A stretch of 21,220 bases of DNA. Origin: Methylomonas sp. GTDB taxonomy: Bacteria > Pseudomonadota > Gammaproteobacteria > Methylococcales > Methylomonadaceae. Made by a program: the position numbers and the translations under genes. Positions 1 to 7,313 of the stretch are shown here, one piece after another; position 1 is the stretch's first letter; every line of letters begins with the position of its first letter. Under the pieces are notes generated by a model, which was given only the letters and a program-made list of their open reading frames with translations, ran no database searches and had not been told where the DNA came from. The stretch is taken from the NCBI GenBank assembly GCA_026988195.1, contig JALSLS010000134.1, forward strand, positions 1-21,220, written 5' to 3'.

Positions 1-410
1 TTGATCAAAATGCAGCGGTATTTTATGCTTCTACCCATGAAATGCCTAATTATCCTGGTACAGGATACTCGTCAGAAAAGGGAGTCGGTAATATCGTTAA
101 TGTTCCGCTCGCATCTGGAGAGACAGGTCCGCAGTTTAGAGAAAAATATCGCCAACAAATCTTGCCTGCATTAAAGCAGTTTAACCCTGACTTAATATTG
201 TTATCTGCAGGGTTTGATGCACATAAAGATGATCCCTTAGCCTCTATACAGCTAAAGGAAGAAGATTATCAGTGGTTAACCCAACAAATGGTAGATATTG
301 CCAAAACATGTTGTAACGGTAAAATAATTTCAATACTGGAAGGGGGCTACAATTTACATGCTTTAGCCGATTGTGTTGAGGGACATATTGCAGTTTTGAT
401 GGAAGCATGA
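1..410 (+). CDS. Histone deacetylase family protein, C-terminal part (5' end outside window)
   Basis: The open frame enters from the left edge (first full codon at 3) and ends at TAA-type stop TGA at 408-410. An in-frame ATG at 42 is internal, because the coding sense continues upstream of it (DQNAAVFYASTHEMP). The visible part is the C-terminal third of a zinc-dependent deacetylase of the arginase/deacetylase fold. It shows the HxxxxYPGTG segment, LLSAGFDAHKDDPLA, which matches the metal-site aspartate region of the family, and EGGYNL, which carries the conserved tyrosine. Bacterial members act on acetylated polyamines or other small acetylated substrates, or on protein lysine; the substrate cannot be told from this fragment. 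A repeat element begins 21 bp after the stop. Confidence 0.9.
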   Translation, partial: DQNAAVFYASTHEMPNYPGTGYSSEKGVGNIVNVPLASGETGPQFREKYRQQILPALKQFNPDLILLSAGFDAHKDDPLASIQLKEEDYQWLTQQMVDIAKTCCNGKIISILEGGYNLHALADCVEGHIAVLMEA

Positions 411-431
411 ATTAGTGGAACCCTCTTAGAG

Positions 432-532
432 TAACCGTTCACCTCCCCCTTTGAAAAAGGGGGATTGAGGGGGATTTGTCTAATAAAACCTCCCGTAACC
501 CCTCTTTTCCAAAGAGGGGGACTGAACGGTTA
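432..532. mobile_element. 101-bp MITE with 10-bp target duplication
   Basis: The element starts TAACCGTTCA (432-441) and ends with its exact reverse complement TGAACGGTTA (523-532). It is flanked by a perfect 10-bp direct repeat, CCTCTTAGAG, at 422-431 and 533-542, which is the signature of a transposition event. The interior holds two further GC-rich hairpins built on runs such as CCCCCTTTGAAAAAGGGGG and CCCCTCTTTTCCAAAGAGGGG. There is no coding capacity, so it must have been moved by a transposase encoded elsewhere. It could act as a transcription terminator for the deacetylase gene. Confidence 0.8.
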
Positions 533-542
533 CCTCTTAGAG

Positions 543-810
543 CATCGGCAAACTTGGTTTTAAGGAAGTAATGTTAATTAAAATAACGTAACTACTCAAC
601 TGTGAGTAGGCAATGATGATGTAGGAACGTCCTAGTCTGTCGAAATTAGTTGTTTTATACGAGCTTTCCCTTCCTAGTTTATGGATTCTATTTATTTGTA
701 CCTGACCCCGGGTGGGGTATTTGTTGCCGGCTGCCCTGGTTGTTTTTGAATAAATTAATTCCAGCGTGAGCAGAGCTTTATTTCAGGTTTACCCATTTTG
801 GAGAACAATT
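543..810. other. Gap between MITE and antitoxin gene, no gene seen
   Basis: I see no coding sense here. A short perfect hairpin (CTACTCA-ACTG-TGAGTAG) lies at 592-609 and a second small dyad (TAGGA-ACG-TCCTA) follows at about 622-634. Neither has a T-tract, and I assign no function to them. The stretch before 811 should hold the promoter of the toxin-antitoxin pair, but I cannot pick one out reliably. Confidence 0.4.
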
Positions 811-990
811 ATGCAAGCAGCTAAACAAGAGGCACTTAATACCATCAGTCAACTACCGGAAGATACCGACATAGATGAGATCATGTATCGACTTTATGTG
901 TTGGATAAGATCAGGAAGGGGCAGGAAGCCGTGGAACAAGGTAATACCCTTACCAGCGAGGAACTCAAGCGGGAAATTGATTCATGGTAA
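811..990 (+). CDS. Antitoxin-like small protein of a RelE/ParE-type module
   Basis: Encodes 59 residues, MQAAKQEALNTISQLPEDTD to KREIDSW. I chose ATG 811 over the upstream in-frame start at 766 because a GGAG ribosome site (about 800-803) lies at good spacing from 811. Small acidic proteins with a 'LPEDTDIDEIMYRLYVLDKIRKGQEAVEQG' type body are typical of the antitoxins paired with RelE/ParE toxins. The segment resembles the part that wraps the toxin, and no separate DNA-binding domain is obvious. The stop overlaps the start of the downstream toxin reading frame (ATG at 984), a common layout for translationally coupled pairs. The partner toxin is broken, so this gene is probably an orphan now. 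Confidence 0.75.
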   Translation: MQAAKQEALNTISQLPEDTDIDEIMYRLYVLDKIRKGQEAVEQGNTLTSEELKREIDSW

Positions 991-1442
991 TTTGGTCGGA
1001 ACCAGCCAAGGCTGATTTACGCTCTATCCATGATTTTATTGCCCATGACTCCAGCTTCTATGCCAAAAAAGTCGTTCAGGATATCCGCGAGAAAACGATA
1101 TTCTGGGGCGGCTACCAAAAGCCGGAAAGAAAATACCGGAACTCAACGAGGGTCAGGTAAGAGAGCTATCTCTCTATTCATATCGGGTCATCTATGAGAT
1201 CAAGAAAAAAGGGATATTCGTATTGGCCGTCGTATATATACTTCGCGCAGTCACGACTGCGGATTTCTAACCGCTGAGTTTTTGCCAATAGCTGCGTTGC
1301 TGAAACAGTTGTAGCTTGCTATGCGCCTGTTTCAGCACCTTGCTATCGACAAAAATCAGCAGCTTATAAATTCCGCATCCGTGACCGCGCGAAGTATAAG
1401 CGTAGGGATTTGAACGTTGTGGATATTAAAAAGATAAGGTAA
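984..1442 (+). pseudogene. RelE/ParE-family toxin, frameshifted and split by a MITE
   Basis: The frame opens at ATG 984, overlapping the antitoxin stop: MVIWSEPAKADLRSIHDF and on through VVQDIREKT, the N-terminal half of a ParE-like toxin. It then runs out of frame and stops at 1158. The expected continuation (LPKAGKKIPELNEGQVRELS, then YSYRVIYEIKKKGIFVLAVVY) lies in another frame from about 1097 to 1237. One lost base in the A-run at 1092-1095 would explain this. A foldback MITE at 1239-1396 then cuts the gene. The missing C-terminus, YKRRDLNVVDIKKIR plus stop, resumes in the right frame after the element at 1395-1442. Removing the MITE with one TA copy restores VVYKRRDLN. Toxins of this family act on ribosome-bound mRNA (RelE) or gyrase (ParE); which applies here cannot be said. 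Confidence 0.85.
1239..1396 (+). mobile_element. Foldback MITE, copy 1 (158 bp), inserted in the toxin gene
   Basis: It begins TACTTCGCGCAGTCACG and ends CGTGACCGCGCGAAGTA, and the two halves are near-complementary over almost the full length, so the whole element can fold into one long imperfect hairpin. The centre contains GCTGAAACAG facing CTGTTTCAGC. It lies in a run of TA dinucleotides, consistent with duplication of a TA target, as in IS630/Tc1-mariner transposition. It is nearly identical to the copy at 10855-11014 read on the opposite strand: by eye, three substitutions and a 2-bp deletion. It has no coding capacity. Confidence 0.85.
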
Positions 1443-1662
1443 CTGGATACTCTCGCTCTCATCTCCTGCATATGTGGGGTAGGGTCTTTAATTTAGAGAG
1501 TAGAACTAAAAAACCTCTGAACTTTATAAGGTATCGCTTCCTAAATCAAAGACCTATTTAATTTTTTATCTAAAGAATACTGCCAATTAGCTTATAATTA
1601 ATCTAGGTCAGATTCCATTAAAAATATTGTACACCCTCCATAATTTACTCTTAATTAATTAA
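1443..1662. other. Gap between broken toxin gene and aminotransferase gene
   Basis: AT-rich, with no gene that I can support. It should contain the promoter of the downstream aminotransferase. The 30 bases before ATG 1663 show no clear Shine-Dalgarno sequence. Confidence 0.35.
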
Positions 1663-2871
1663 ATGATTAAAAACTACCAAGAATTTACTAAGTTAAACTT
1701 AAAGCTGGATATGTCTCGAGGTAAACCATCACCTGAGCAACTTGATTTATCACTCCCTTTGCTTAATGAAATCTCTGTATCTGAGCAGATTAAAAATAGC
1801 GGAGTAGATTGTCGTAATTATGGTGTTCAACTTGGATTACCTGAAGTGCGTGAGTTTTTTGCCCCTCTACTGGAAGTGCCAGAGAGTCAAGTGGTTGTCG
1901 ATGGAAGTTCTAGTTTGGCATTAATGCATGATGTTATTGTGTATGCCTTACTTTATGGTATACAAGGAAATTCACCTTGGAGAGGTGATAAGAAAATATC
2001 ATTTTTATGCCCTGTTCCTGGCTATGATAGACATTTTTCAATTTTGGAGGCGTTTGGCATTGAGATGATCAATGTGCCTTTACTTGAAGATGGTCCTGAT
2101 ATGGATATAGTGGAATCATTAATTCGTGATAATGATTCGATTAAAGGTATGTGGTGTGTGCCAAAGTATAGCAACCCAACAGGGGCTGTGTACTCTGAAG
2201 AGGTTATCAATAGGTTGGCAGCGATGAAGGTTGCTGCTGCTGATTTTAGGCTTTTTTGGGATGATGCTTACCGCTTTCATCACCTAACAGAACAGCGAGT
2301 CTCAATACCCAATATAATAGAAGCTTGTCAGCAAGCTGGAAACCCTGACCGTGCTATTGTTTTTGCATCTACTTCTAAGATGACCTTTGCTGGCTCTGGG
2401 CTTGCTCTGCTTGCTTCGTCTGTAGCCAATATAGCATGGTGGCAAAAATGTGTTTCTGTGAGGACGATAGGGCCTGATAAGCTTAACCAGTCAAGGCACC
2501 TTCATTTTTTTAAGCATGTCGTCAGTGTAGAAGATCTTATGGATCAACACCGCTTAATTCTTAAACCAAAATTTGATATTGTTGACTCTATTTTTGAGGA
2601 ATACCTTGGGAAAATAGATAATATAAGTTGGAGTAAACCTTTAGGTGGATATTTTATTGATTTGATAACGCCTCCAGGTTTAGCTAAAAGAACCATAGAA
2701 CTTGCAAAGAATGCTGGAATAATTCTTACACCGGCGGGTGCTACTTTTCCTTATGGTTTAGACCCAGAAGATAAACATATAAGAATCGCACCTTCATTTC
2801 CTAGTCTTGATGAAATAAAACTAGCAGCTCAAGGTGTTTCACTCGCTTTATTACAAGCCATATCAGAATAG
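1663..2871 (+). CDS. PLP-dependent aminotransferase, aspartate aminotransferase type Ic-like
   Basis: This 402-residue fold-type I PLP enzyme opens with LKLDMSRGKPSPEQLDLS (residues 13-30), the hallmark N-terminus of the family in Pfam Aminotran_MocR (PF12897). Characterised members of that family are aspartate aminotransferases of a distinct subgroup, moving the amino group between aspartate and 2-oxoglutarate. Visible active-site features are YSNPTGAVYS (NPTG at 171-174), FWDDAYRFH (D200/D201, contacting the PLP ring) and ASTSKMTFAGSGLA, where K239 is the expected Schiff-base lysine. The protein is full length and cytosolic, with no signal peptide. It stands alone, facing a convergent gene across a 150-bp gap with a large palindrome. 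Family is secure; substrate is inferred from the family. Confidence 0.88.
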   Translation: MIKNYQEFTKLNLKLDMSRGKPSPEQLDLSLPLLNEISVSEQIKNSGVDCRNYGVQLGLPEVREFFAPLLEVPESQVVVDGSSSLALMHDVIVYALLYGIQGNSPWRGDKKISFLCPVPGYDRHFSILEAFGIEMINVPLLEDGPDMDIVESLIRDNDSIKGMWCVPKYSNPTGAVYSEEVINRLAAMKVAAADFRLFWDDAYRFHHLTEQRVSIPNIIEACQQAGNPDRAIVFASTSKMTFAGSGLALLASSVANIAWWQKCVSVRTIGPDKLNQSRHLHFFKHVVSVEDLMDQHRLILKPKFDIVDSIFEEYLGKIDNISWSKPLGGYFIDLITPPGLAKRTIELAKNAGIILTPAGATFPYGLDPEDKHIRIAPSFPSLDEIKLAAQGVSLALLQAISE

Positions 2872-2892
2872 ATAAAAGTTAGGGAGCTAGTA

Positions 2893-2984
2893 TCCTGCTT
2901 GGTTTTCAAGGTGTGGTGTGAGTACACTCATCTGCTGTTGACGGCAGCACCCCAGCTGCCAACAATCTTAAAAACCAAGCAGGA
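2893..2984. repeat. 92-bp nested palindrome between convergent genes
   Basis: The outer arms TCCTGCTTGGTTTT (2893-2906) and AAAACCAAGCAGGA (2971-2984) are perfect reverse complements. A second stem inside pairs TGTTG and GGCAGC with GCTGCC and CAACA (about 2936-2964). The element fills most of the gap between the 3' ends of the aminotransferase and Uma2 genes, so it may terminate transcription in both directions. It could also be a small MITE; I see no clear target duplication. Confidence 0.65.
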
Positions 2985-3025
2985 CATTCATAATCGACTT
3001 GTATTTTGTTTATAGCTATGTGAAA

Positions 3026-3598
3026 TTAAGCTGTTTTCGCGCCTTCTATCCCTTCAAAAATATCTGCCATTGCAACACTCAGCTCTATACTGTCAAAATG
3101 ACAAGCGTCTTGCTTAGTGGTTACATGTAATAACCAATTATCATCGTCAGTTCGTCTAAAACACTCGACTGACATGGTTTTAATATCAACTAATACATAC
3201 TCTTTAAGTGATGTTAAATGGCGATAAGCAGCAAACTTAATGCCCCTGTCATATGCTTCAGTAGAATCAGATAACACCTCCACAATTAAGGTTGGATTAG
3301 ATAAAAACTGATCCGCTTTTTGGTCGTCTTTATCACAAGACACTATCACGTCAGGGTAATAAAAGGCATTCTGCTGTTCTGCATGCAGTTTCATATCAGA
3401 GATATAAGCCTGGCAAGGTGTGCCCCGTAAATGCTGTTTTAAAACAGCAAACACATTTCCTGAAACCACCACATGCTCACGTCTTGCGTCACCCATAGCA
3501 AAAACCTCACCATTGATAAACTCGTGTTTGTGTTCTTGCAATGCCTCCCAGGCAAGATAATCTTGAGAATCCAACACTAATGCTTCAGCGGTTTGCAT
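3026..3598 (-). CDS. Uma2 family (DUF820) restriction-endonuclease-like protein
   Basis: Encodes 190 residues. The body follows the Uma2 pattern: YLAWEALQEHKHEFINGEVFAM with conserved E31, AFYYPDVIVSCD with D83, then LIVEVLSDSTEAYDRGIKF with E107 and K121, and KEYVLVDI. These residues form a PD-(D/E)XK nuclease-like site. The family is abundant in cyanobacteria and some gammaproteobacteria and is often spread by transfer. Its real substrate is not established, and a nuclease role is inferred from fold. The start at 3598 is supported by a strong AGGAG (complement of 3607-3611), 8 bases upstream of the ATG. It is monocistronic on the reverse strand, convergent with the aminotransferase and divergent from uvrB. 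Confidence 0.88.
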   Translation of the reverse strand: MQTAEALVLDSQDYLAWEALQEHKHEFINGEVFAMGDARREHVVVSGNVFAVLKQHLRGTPCQAYISDMKLHAEQQNAFYYPDVIVSCDKDDQKADQFLSNPTLIVEVLSDSTEAYDRGIKFAAYRHLTSLKEYVLVDIKTMSVECFRRTDDDNWLLHVTTKQDACHFDSIELSVAMADIFEGIEGAKTA

Positions 3599-3710
3599 GA
3601 CTTTTACTCCTAAGTTTAAATTTGCTTTATTAATGGGTTGAAAAATAACTATAGCATACCCGCCAATTATTCACACTTGAGTGGATTTTCATCACTTAGG
3701 GAGGTGGGGG

Positions 3711-3754
3711 AAATCAGCCGTTTATAAATTCCGCATCCGTGACTGCGCGAAGTA
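3711..3754 (+). repeat. Solo end of the foldback MITE family (about 44 bp)
   Basis: The stretch from AAATCAG to GCGCGAAGTA matches the right end of the MITE at 1239-1396, including TTATAAATTCCGCATCCGTG, with one or two differences. The rest of the element is absent. It is either a deletion relic or an abortive copy. It lies in the uvrB upstream region. Confidence 0.75.
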
Positions 3755-3758
3755 TAAT
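3753..3758 (+). promoter_or_regulatory. Candidate -10 hexamer for uvrB, formed at the MITE end
   Basis: A perfect TATAAT lies 33 bases before the uvrB start, made from the last bases of the MITE relic (GAAGTA) joined to flanking DNA (TAATAAG). The base-paired position for a -35 box (3730-3735, TCCGCA) matches the consensus at only three of six bases, so the promoter is tentative. No LexA-type CTGT-N8-ACAG box is visible upstream of uvrB. Confidence 0.3.
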
Positions 3759-3790
3759 AAGTGGCTAGTTATATATAAAAATAAATTTAA

Positions 3791-5800
3791 GTGAAAAAAC
3801 AATTTAAAATCCAAAGTCGATACCAACCAGCAGGTGATCAACCTACTGCTATTAAGCTGTTAGTTGAAGGCTTGAATGATGGAGAGGTGCACCAATCACT
3901 TTTGGGAGTGACTGGATCAGGAAAGACATTTACGATTGCTAATGTCATTATGGAAACTCAAAGACCGGCCATGATTATGGCACCCAATAAAACCTTGGCT
4001 GCTCAGTTATACGGTGAAATGAAAGAGTTTTTCCCTGAGAATAGCGTGGAATATTTTGTTTCTTATTACGACTATTATCAACCTGAAGCTTATGTACCCG
4101 CTTCTGATACCTTTATTGATAAAGATGCTTCATTAAATGAACATATTGAGCAGATGCGGTTGTCTGCAACTAAAGCGTTATTAGAGCGTAAAGATACCAT
4201 TGTGGTTGCAACTGTTTCGGCAATTTATGGTTTAGGTGAGCCTGAGTCCTATTTTCAAATGGTATTACATCTGGTTCGAGGGGATATTATTAAGCAACGG
4301 GATTTGTTAAGGAGGTTAGCTGAGATGCAATATAGCCGAAATGATATTGACCTTAAACGCGCGACTTATAGGGTGAGAGGAGAGGTTATTGATGTATTTC
4401 CTGCCGAATCTGATGAGCAAGCATTAAGAATAGAATTATTTGATGATGAAATTGAGAGATTATCTTTATTTGACCCCTTAACGGGTGAAGTCATTCAACG
4501 AATAGCACGTTATACAATTTACCCTAAAACACACTATGTAACACCGAGGGAAAAACTGTTAGTAGCAGCAGAAGAAATAAAAATAGAACTGGCTGAAAGG
4601 CTGCAGCAATTAAGATCAAATAATAAACTAGTGGAAGCGCAACGCTTAGAACAAAGAACATTATTTGATTTAGAAATGATTATGGAAGTGGGTTATTGCT
4701 CGGGAATTGAAAACTATTCTCGTTATCTTTCAGCTAGAGAGGATGGGGAATCCCCCCCAACCATGTTTGATTATTTACCTGATAATGCCTTGCTTATTAT
4801 TGATGAAAGTCATGTCACCATTCCTCAAATTGGGGCAATGTATAAGGGCGACAGGTCTAGGAAAGAAACCTTGGTGGAATATGGCTTTAGATTGCCTTCT
4901 GCTTTAGATAATAGACCGTTAAGGTTTGATGAGTTTGAGTTAAAATCATCGCAACGAATATATGTTTCAGCTACACCAGGGAATTATGAAAAAGAACATG
5001 TAGATGAGTTTGTTGAGCAGGTGGTTCGTCCTACAGGTTTATTAGATCCCGTTATTGAAGTGCGCCCAGCGACAAGCCAGGTTGATGATTTATTATCAGA
5101 AATACATAAACGGGAGATATTAAAAGAACGGGTATTAGTGACCACTCTAACCAAGCGTATGTCAGAAGACTTAACAGATTATTTGATGGAGTATGGGGTT
5201 AAGGTACGTTATTTACATTCGGATATTGATACCGTTGAGAGGGTGGAAATTATTCGAGATTTGCGCTTAGGGCAATTTGATGTGTTGGTTGGTATTAACT
5301 TATTAAGAGAAGGCTTGGATATTCCTGAAGTGTCTTTAGTCGCCATACTAGATGCTGATAAAGAAGGTTTTTTACGCTCAGTGGTTTCATTAGTGCAAAC
5401 CATAGGACGAGCGGCAAGGAATGTTAATGGTAAAGCCATACTTTATGGCGATAAAATAACACGTTCTATGAAACAGGCCATTGATGAAACAGATCGGAGA
5501 CGTGAAAAACAGCAAGTATTTAATCAAAAACATGGGATAGTGCCAAAAACTATTTTCAAGTCCGTATCGGATATTATGGGGCTGGAAACCCCTGGTTCAG
5601 GCTTGGCAATTAACAATGCTAAAACTAAAATAGCTGAATCTGTTGCTGAATATAAAGCGATGACACCCAAGAAAATCGCTAAAAAACTAAAACAATTAGA
5701 AAGTAAAATGTATCAACATGCTAAAGACTTAGAGTTTGAGGCAGCTGCGGCAGTGCGTGATGATATTAAATTGTTGCAGGCTGAAATGATGGTTTTATAA
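3791..5800 (+). CDS. uvrB: Excinuclease ABC subunit UvrB
   Basis: This 669-residue protein is the damage-verifying helicase-like subunit of nucleotide excision repair, which receives lesions from UvrA and recruits UvrC for dual incision. The start is GTG 3791, giving KKQFKIQSRYQPAGDQPTAI, which lines up with the usual UvrB N-terminus. The landmarks are complete. Walker A GVTGSGKT is at 39-46. The beta-hairpin SYYDYYQPEAYVP (91-103) inserts at the lesion. DESH is at 338-341. Helicase motifs V and VI follow in NLLREGLDIPEV and QTIGRAARN. The C-terminal UVR domain (about 630-666, AKDLEFEAAAAVRDDI) contacts UvrA and UvrC. No ribosome site is obvious. The gene stands alone, with a MITE relic just upstream. 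Confidence 0.98.
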   Translation: MKKQFKIQSRYQPAGDQPTAIKLLVEGLNDGEVHQSLLGVTGSGKTFTIANVIMETQRPAMIMAPNKTLAAQLYGEMKEFFPENSVEYFVSYYDYYQPEAYVPASDTFIDKDASLNEHIEQMRLSATKALLERKDTIVVATVSAIYGLGEPESYFQMVLHLVRGDIIKQRDLLRRLAEMQYSRNDIDLKRATYRVRGEVIDVFPAESDEQALRIELFDDEIERLSLFDPLTGEVIQRIARYTIYPKTHYVTPREKLLVAAEEIKIELAERLQQLRSNNKLVEAQRLEQRTLFDLEMIMEVGYCSGIENYSRYLSAREDGESPPTMFDYLPDNALLIIDESHVTIPQIGAMYKGDRSRKETLVEYGFRLPSALDNRPLRFDEFELKSSQRIYVSATPGNYEKEHVDEFVEQVVRPTGLLDPVIEVRPATSQVDDLLSEIHKREILKERVLVTTLTKRMSEDLTDYLMEYGVKVRYLHSDIDTVERVEIIRDLRLGQFDVLVGINLLREGLDIPEVSLVAILDADKEGFLRSVVSLVQTIGRAARNVNGKAILYGDKITRSMKQAIDETDRRREKQQVFNQKHGIVPKTIFKSVSDIMGLETPGSGLAINNAKTKIAESVAEYKAMTPKKIAKKLKQLESKMYQHAKDLEFEAAAAVRDDIKLLQAEMMVL

Positions 5801-5908
5801 GGTGGGGGTAAAAGCTAATGGTGAAAATGTGTTGAGCTGTTTTCGCCCTCCTAAGAATTGTGGCTACATGAAGTATATTCTTAAAAATACAAGCTGGATA
5901 AATTAATA

Positions 5909-7186
5909 ATGAGTGATAAGGCTAAATCAAAAGAACAGTTAATTGATGAGTTAAATAAGCTTCGTGAGCAGAATGAAAAATTAAAAAGTGAAGTTGGCAC
6001 CCATTCCAGTAATCAATTTCAAGAGCTTGAGAATGATCAACGATTTAAACAATTATTTGATAACACTGATGGTATTTCAGTGCAAGGATATAACCATAAG
6101 CGCCAGGTAACCTACTGGAATAGAGCAAGTGAGATTATTTATGGGTATAGTGCTGAGCAGGCGATGGGGAAACGCCTAGAGCAGCTGATTATTCCAGAAC
6201 AAATGCATACGGAGGTCATTGCGGGTATTAATACTTGGATTGCAGGAGGGGCGGCAATCCCTGCCTTAGAGTTAACTTTAAAAAAAGCGGATGGATCTCC
6301 TGTTACTGTTTTTTCAAATCATTTTTTATTTCATAAGCCAGATCAACAAGTTGAGTTATATTGTGTCGATATTGATCTTACTGCTTTAAAAGCCGCTGAA
6401 AAAGATAAGCAAGAATTATATATTGGGAAAGTAAAAGCTGAAATTGCTAATAAAGTTAAATCTGAGTTTATTAGTAATTTTAGTCATGAGTTACGTACAC
6501 CTTTGAATGGTATCTTGGGTTTTTCATCTTTGGGAATTAAAAAAGCCGATAAAATAACGGTAGACAAGGTTAAGAAATACTTTACTAATATAAAAATAAG
6601 CGCAAACCGTTTGTTATTATTGTTAGATGACCTGCTTGATTTATCAAAGTTAGAGGCAGGTAAAATGGAAGTAAGTTTTACTGAGAATAATTTTCAGGCA
6701 CTGGTTAATAGCTGTATATCAGAACAAAAAGCATGTATAGAGGAGTTAAATATAGAAGTTGTATGGCTGCCTAACAGCCATACTGCTACAGTTTTATATT
6801 GCGATACGCTTCGCATTGGGCAGGTTATTACAAACTTGCTGTCTAATGCTATTAAATATACCCATGCTAATACAAAAATAGAATTCTTAATTGAAGAGGT
6901 AGCCATTAGTATTTCGACGGCAATAAATAGAGTGCCAGGGGTGAAATTTTCAATTAGGGATTATGGTAATGGTATTCCAGAAAATGAATTAGAGCTGGTT
7001 TTTGAAAAGTATGTACAAAGTTCAATCAATAAAAATAAAAAAGGCAGTACCGGTTTAGGGTTGCCAATTTGTAAGCAGATTATTGGGTTACACCAAGGTA
7101 AAATTTGGGCCGAAAATCATCAAGATGGCGGTGCAATATTTAGTTTTATCATTCCAATTGAACCATTTAAAGCTGAAATTTTATAA
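5909..7186 (+). CDS. Soluble PAS-domain sensor histidine kinase
   Basis: This 425-residue kinase has no membrane segment, so it acts in the cytosol. Residues 5-30 form a short coiled coil. A PAS domain (about 43-155) carries the typical NRASEIIYGYSAEQAMGK segment. A linker helix follows, then HisKA with phospho-acceptor H193 in FISNFSHELRTPLNGILGF. The ATPase domain has an N box (N309, N313 in NLLSNAIKYT), a G1 box DYGNGIP (351-357) and a G2 box GSTGLGL (379-385), so all catalytic motifs are present. There is no receiver or Hpt domain, and no response regulator gene is adjacent, so it is an orphan kinase whose partner lies elsewhere. The ligand sensed by the PAS domain cannot be read from sequence. 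Confidence 0.93.
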   Translation: MSDKAKSKEQLIDELNKLREQNEKLKSEVGTHSSNQFQELENDQRFKQLFDNTDGISVQGYNHKRQVTYWNRASEIIYGYSAEQAMGKRLEQLIIPEQMHTEVIAGINTWIAGGAAIPALELTLKKADGSPVTVFSNHFLFHKPDQQVELYCVDIDLTALKAAEKDKQELYIGKVKAEIANKVKSEFISNFSHELRTPLNGILGFSSLGIKKADKITVDKVKKYFTNIKISANRLLLLLDDLLDLSKLEAGKMEVSFTENNFQALVNSCISEQKACIEELNIEVVWLPNSHTATVLYCDTLRIGQVITNLLSNAIKYTHANTKIEFLIEEVAISISTAINRVPGVKFSIRDYGNGIPENELELVFEKYVQSSINKNKKGSTGLGLPICKQIIGLHQGKIWAENHQDGGAIFSFIIPIEPFKAEIL

Positions 7187-7313
7187 AGTTTGAAATCGGT
7201 GTTCTATATCAGTTGATTTATAGCCCTTTAAAAAGCAATATAAAAATTTTTTTAGAGTAAACTTACTTTCTGAAATATAATTGTTATCATTTTTGCCTCT
7301 TTTAATTTTAAAT

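Noticed and set aside
592..609. CTACTCA-ACTG-TGAGTAG hairpin as a terminator or small RNA
   Set aside because: There is no T-tract and no promoter evidence; a 7-bp stem can occur by chance.
766..810. Upstream start for the antitoxin-like gene
   Set aside because: The start at 766 lacks a ribosome site, whereas ATG 811 has GGAG at good spacing and gives a normal small antitoxin.
1443..1500. Possible transposase scrap on the reverse strand (DPTPHMQEM-like reading)
   Set aside because: It is too short, and no start or family match could be supported by eye.
7281..7313. Upstream TTG start for icd giving 11 extra residues
   Set aside because: The family begins at the KIIYTLTDEAPALATY block, and the extra MLSFLPLLILN has no counterpart. 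ATG 7314 gives the normal length.
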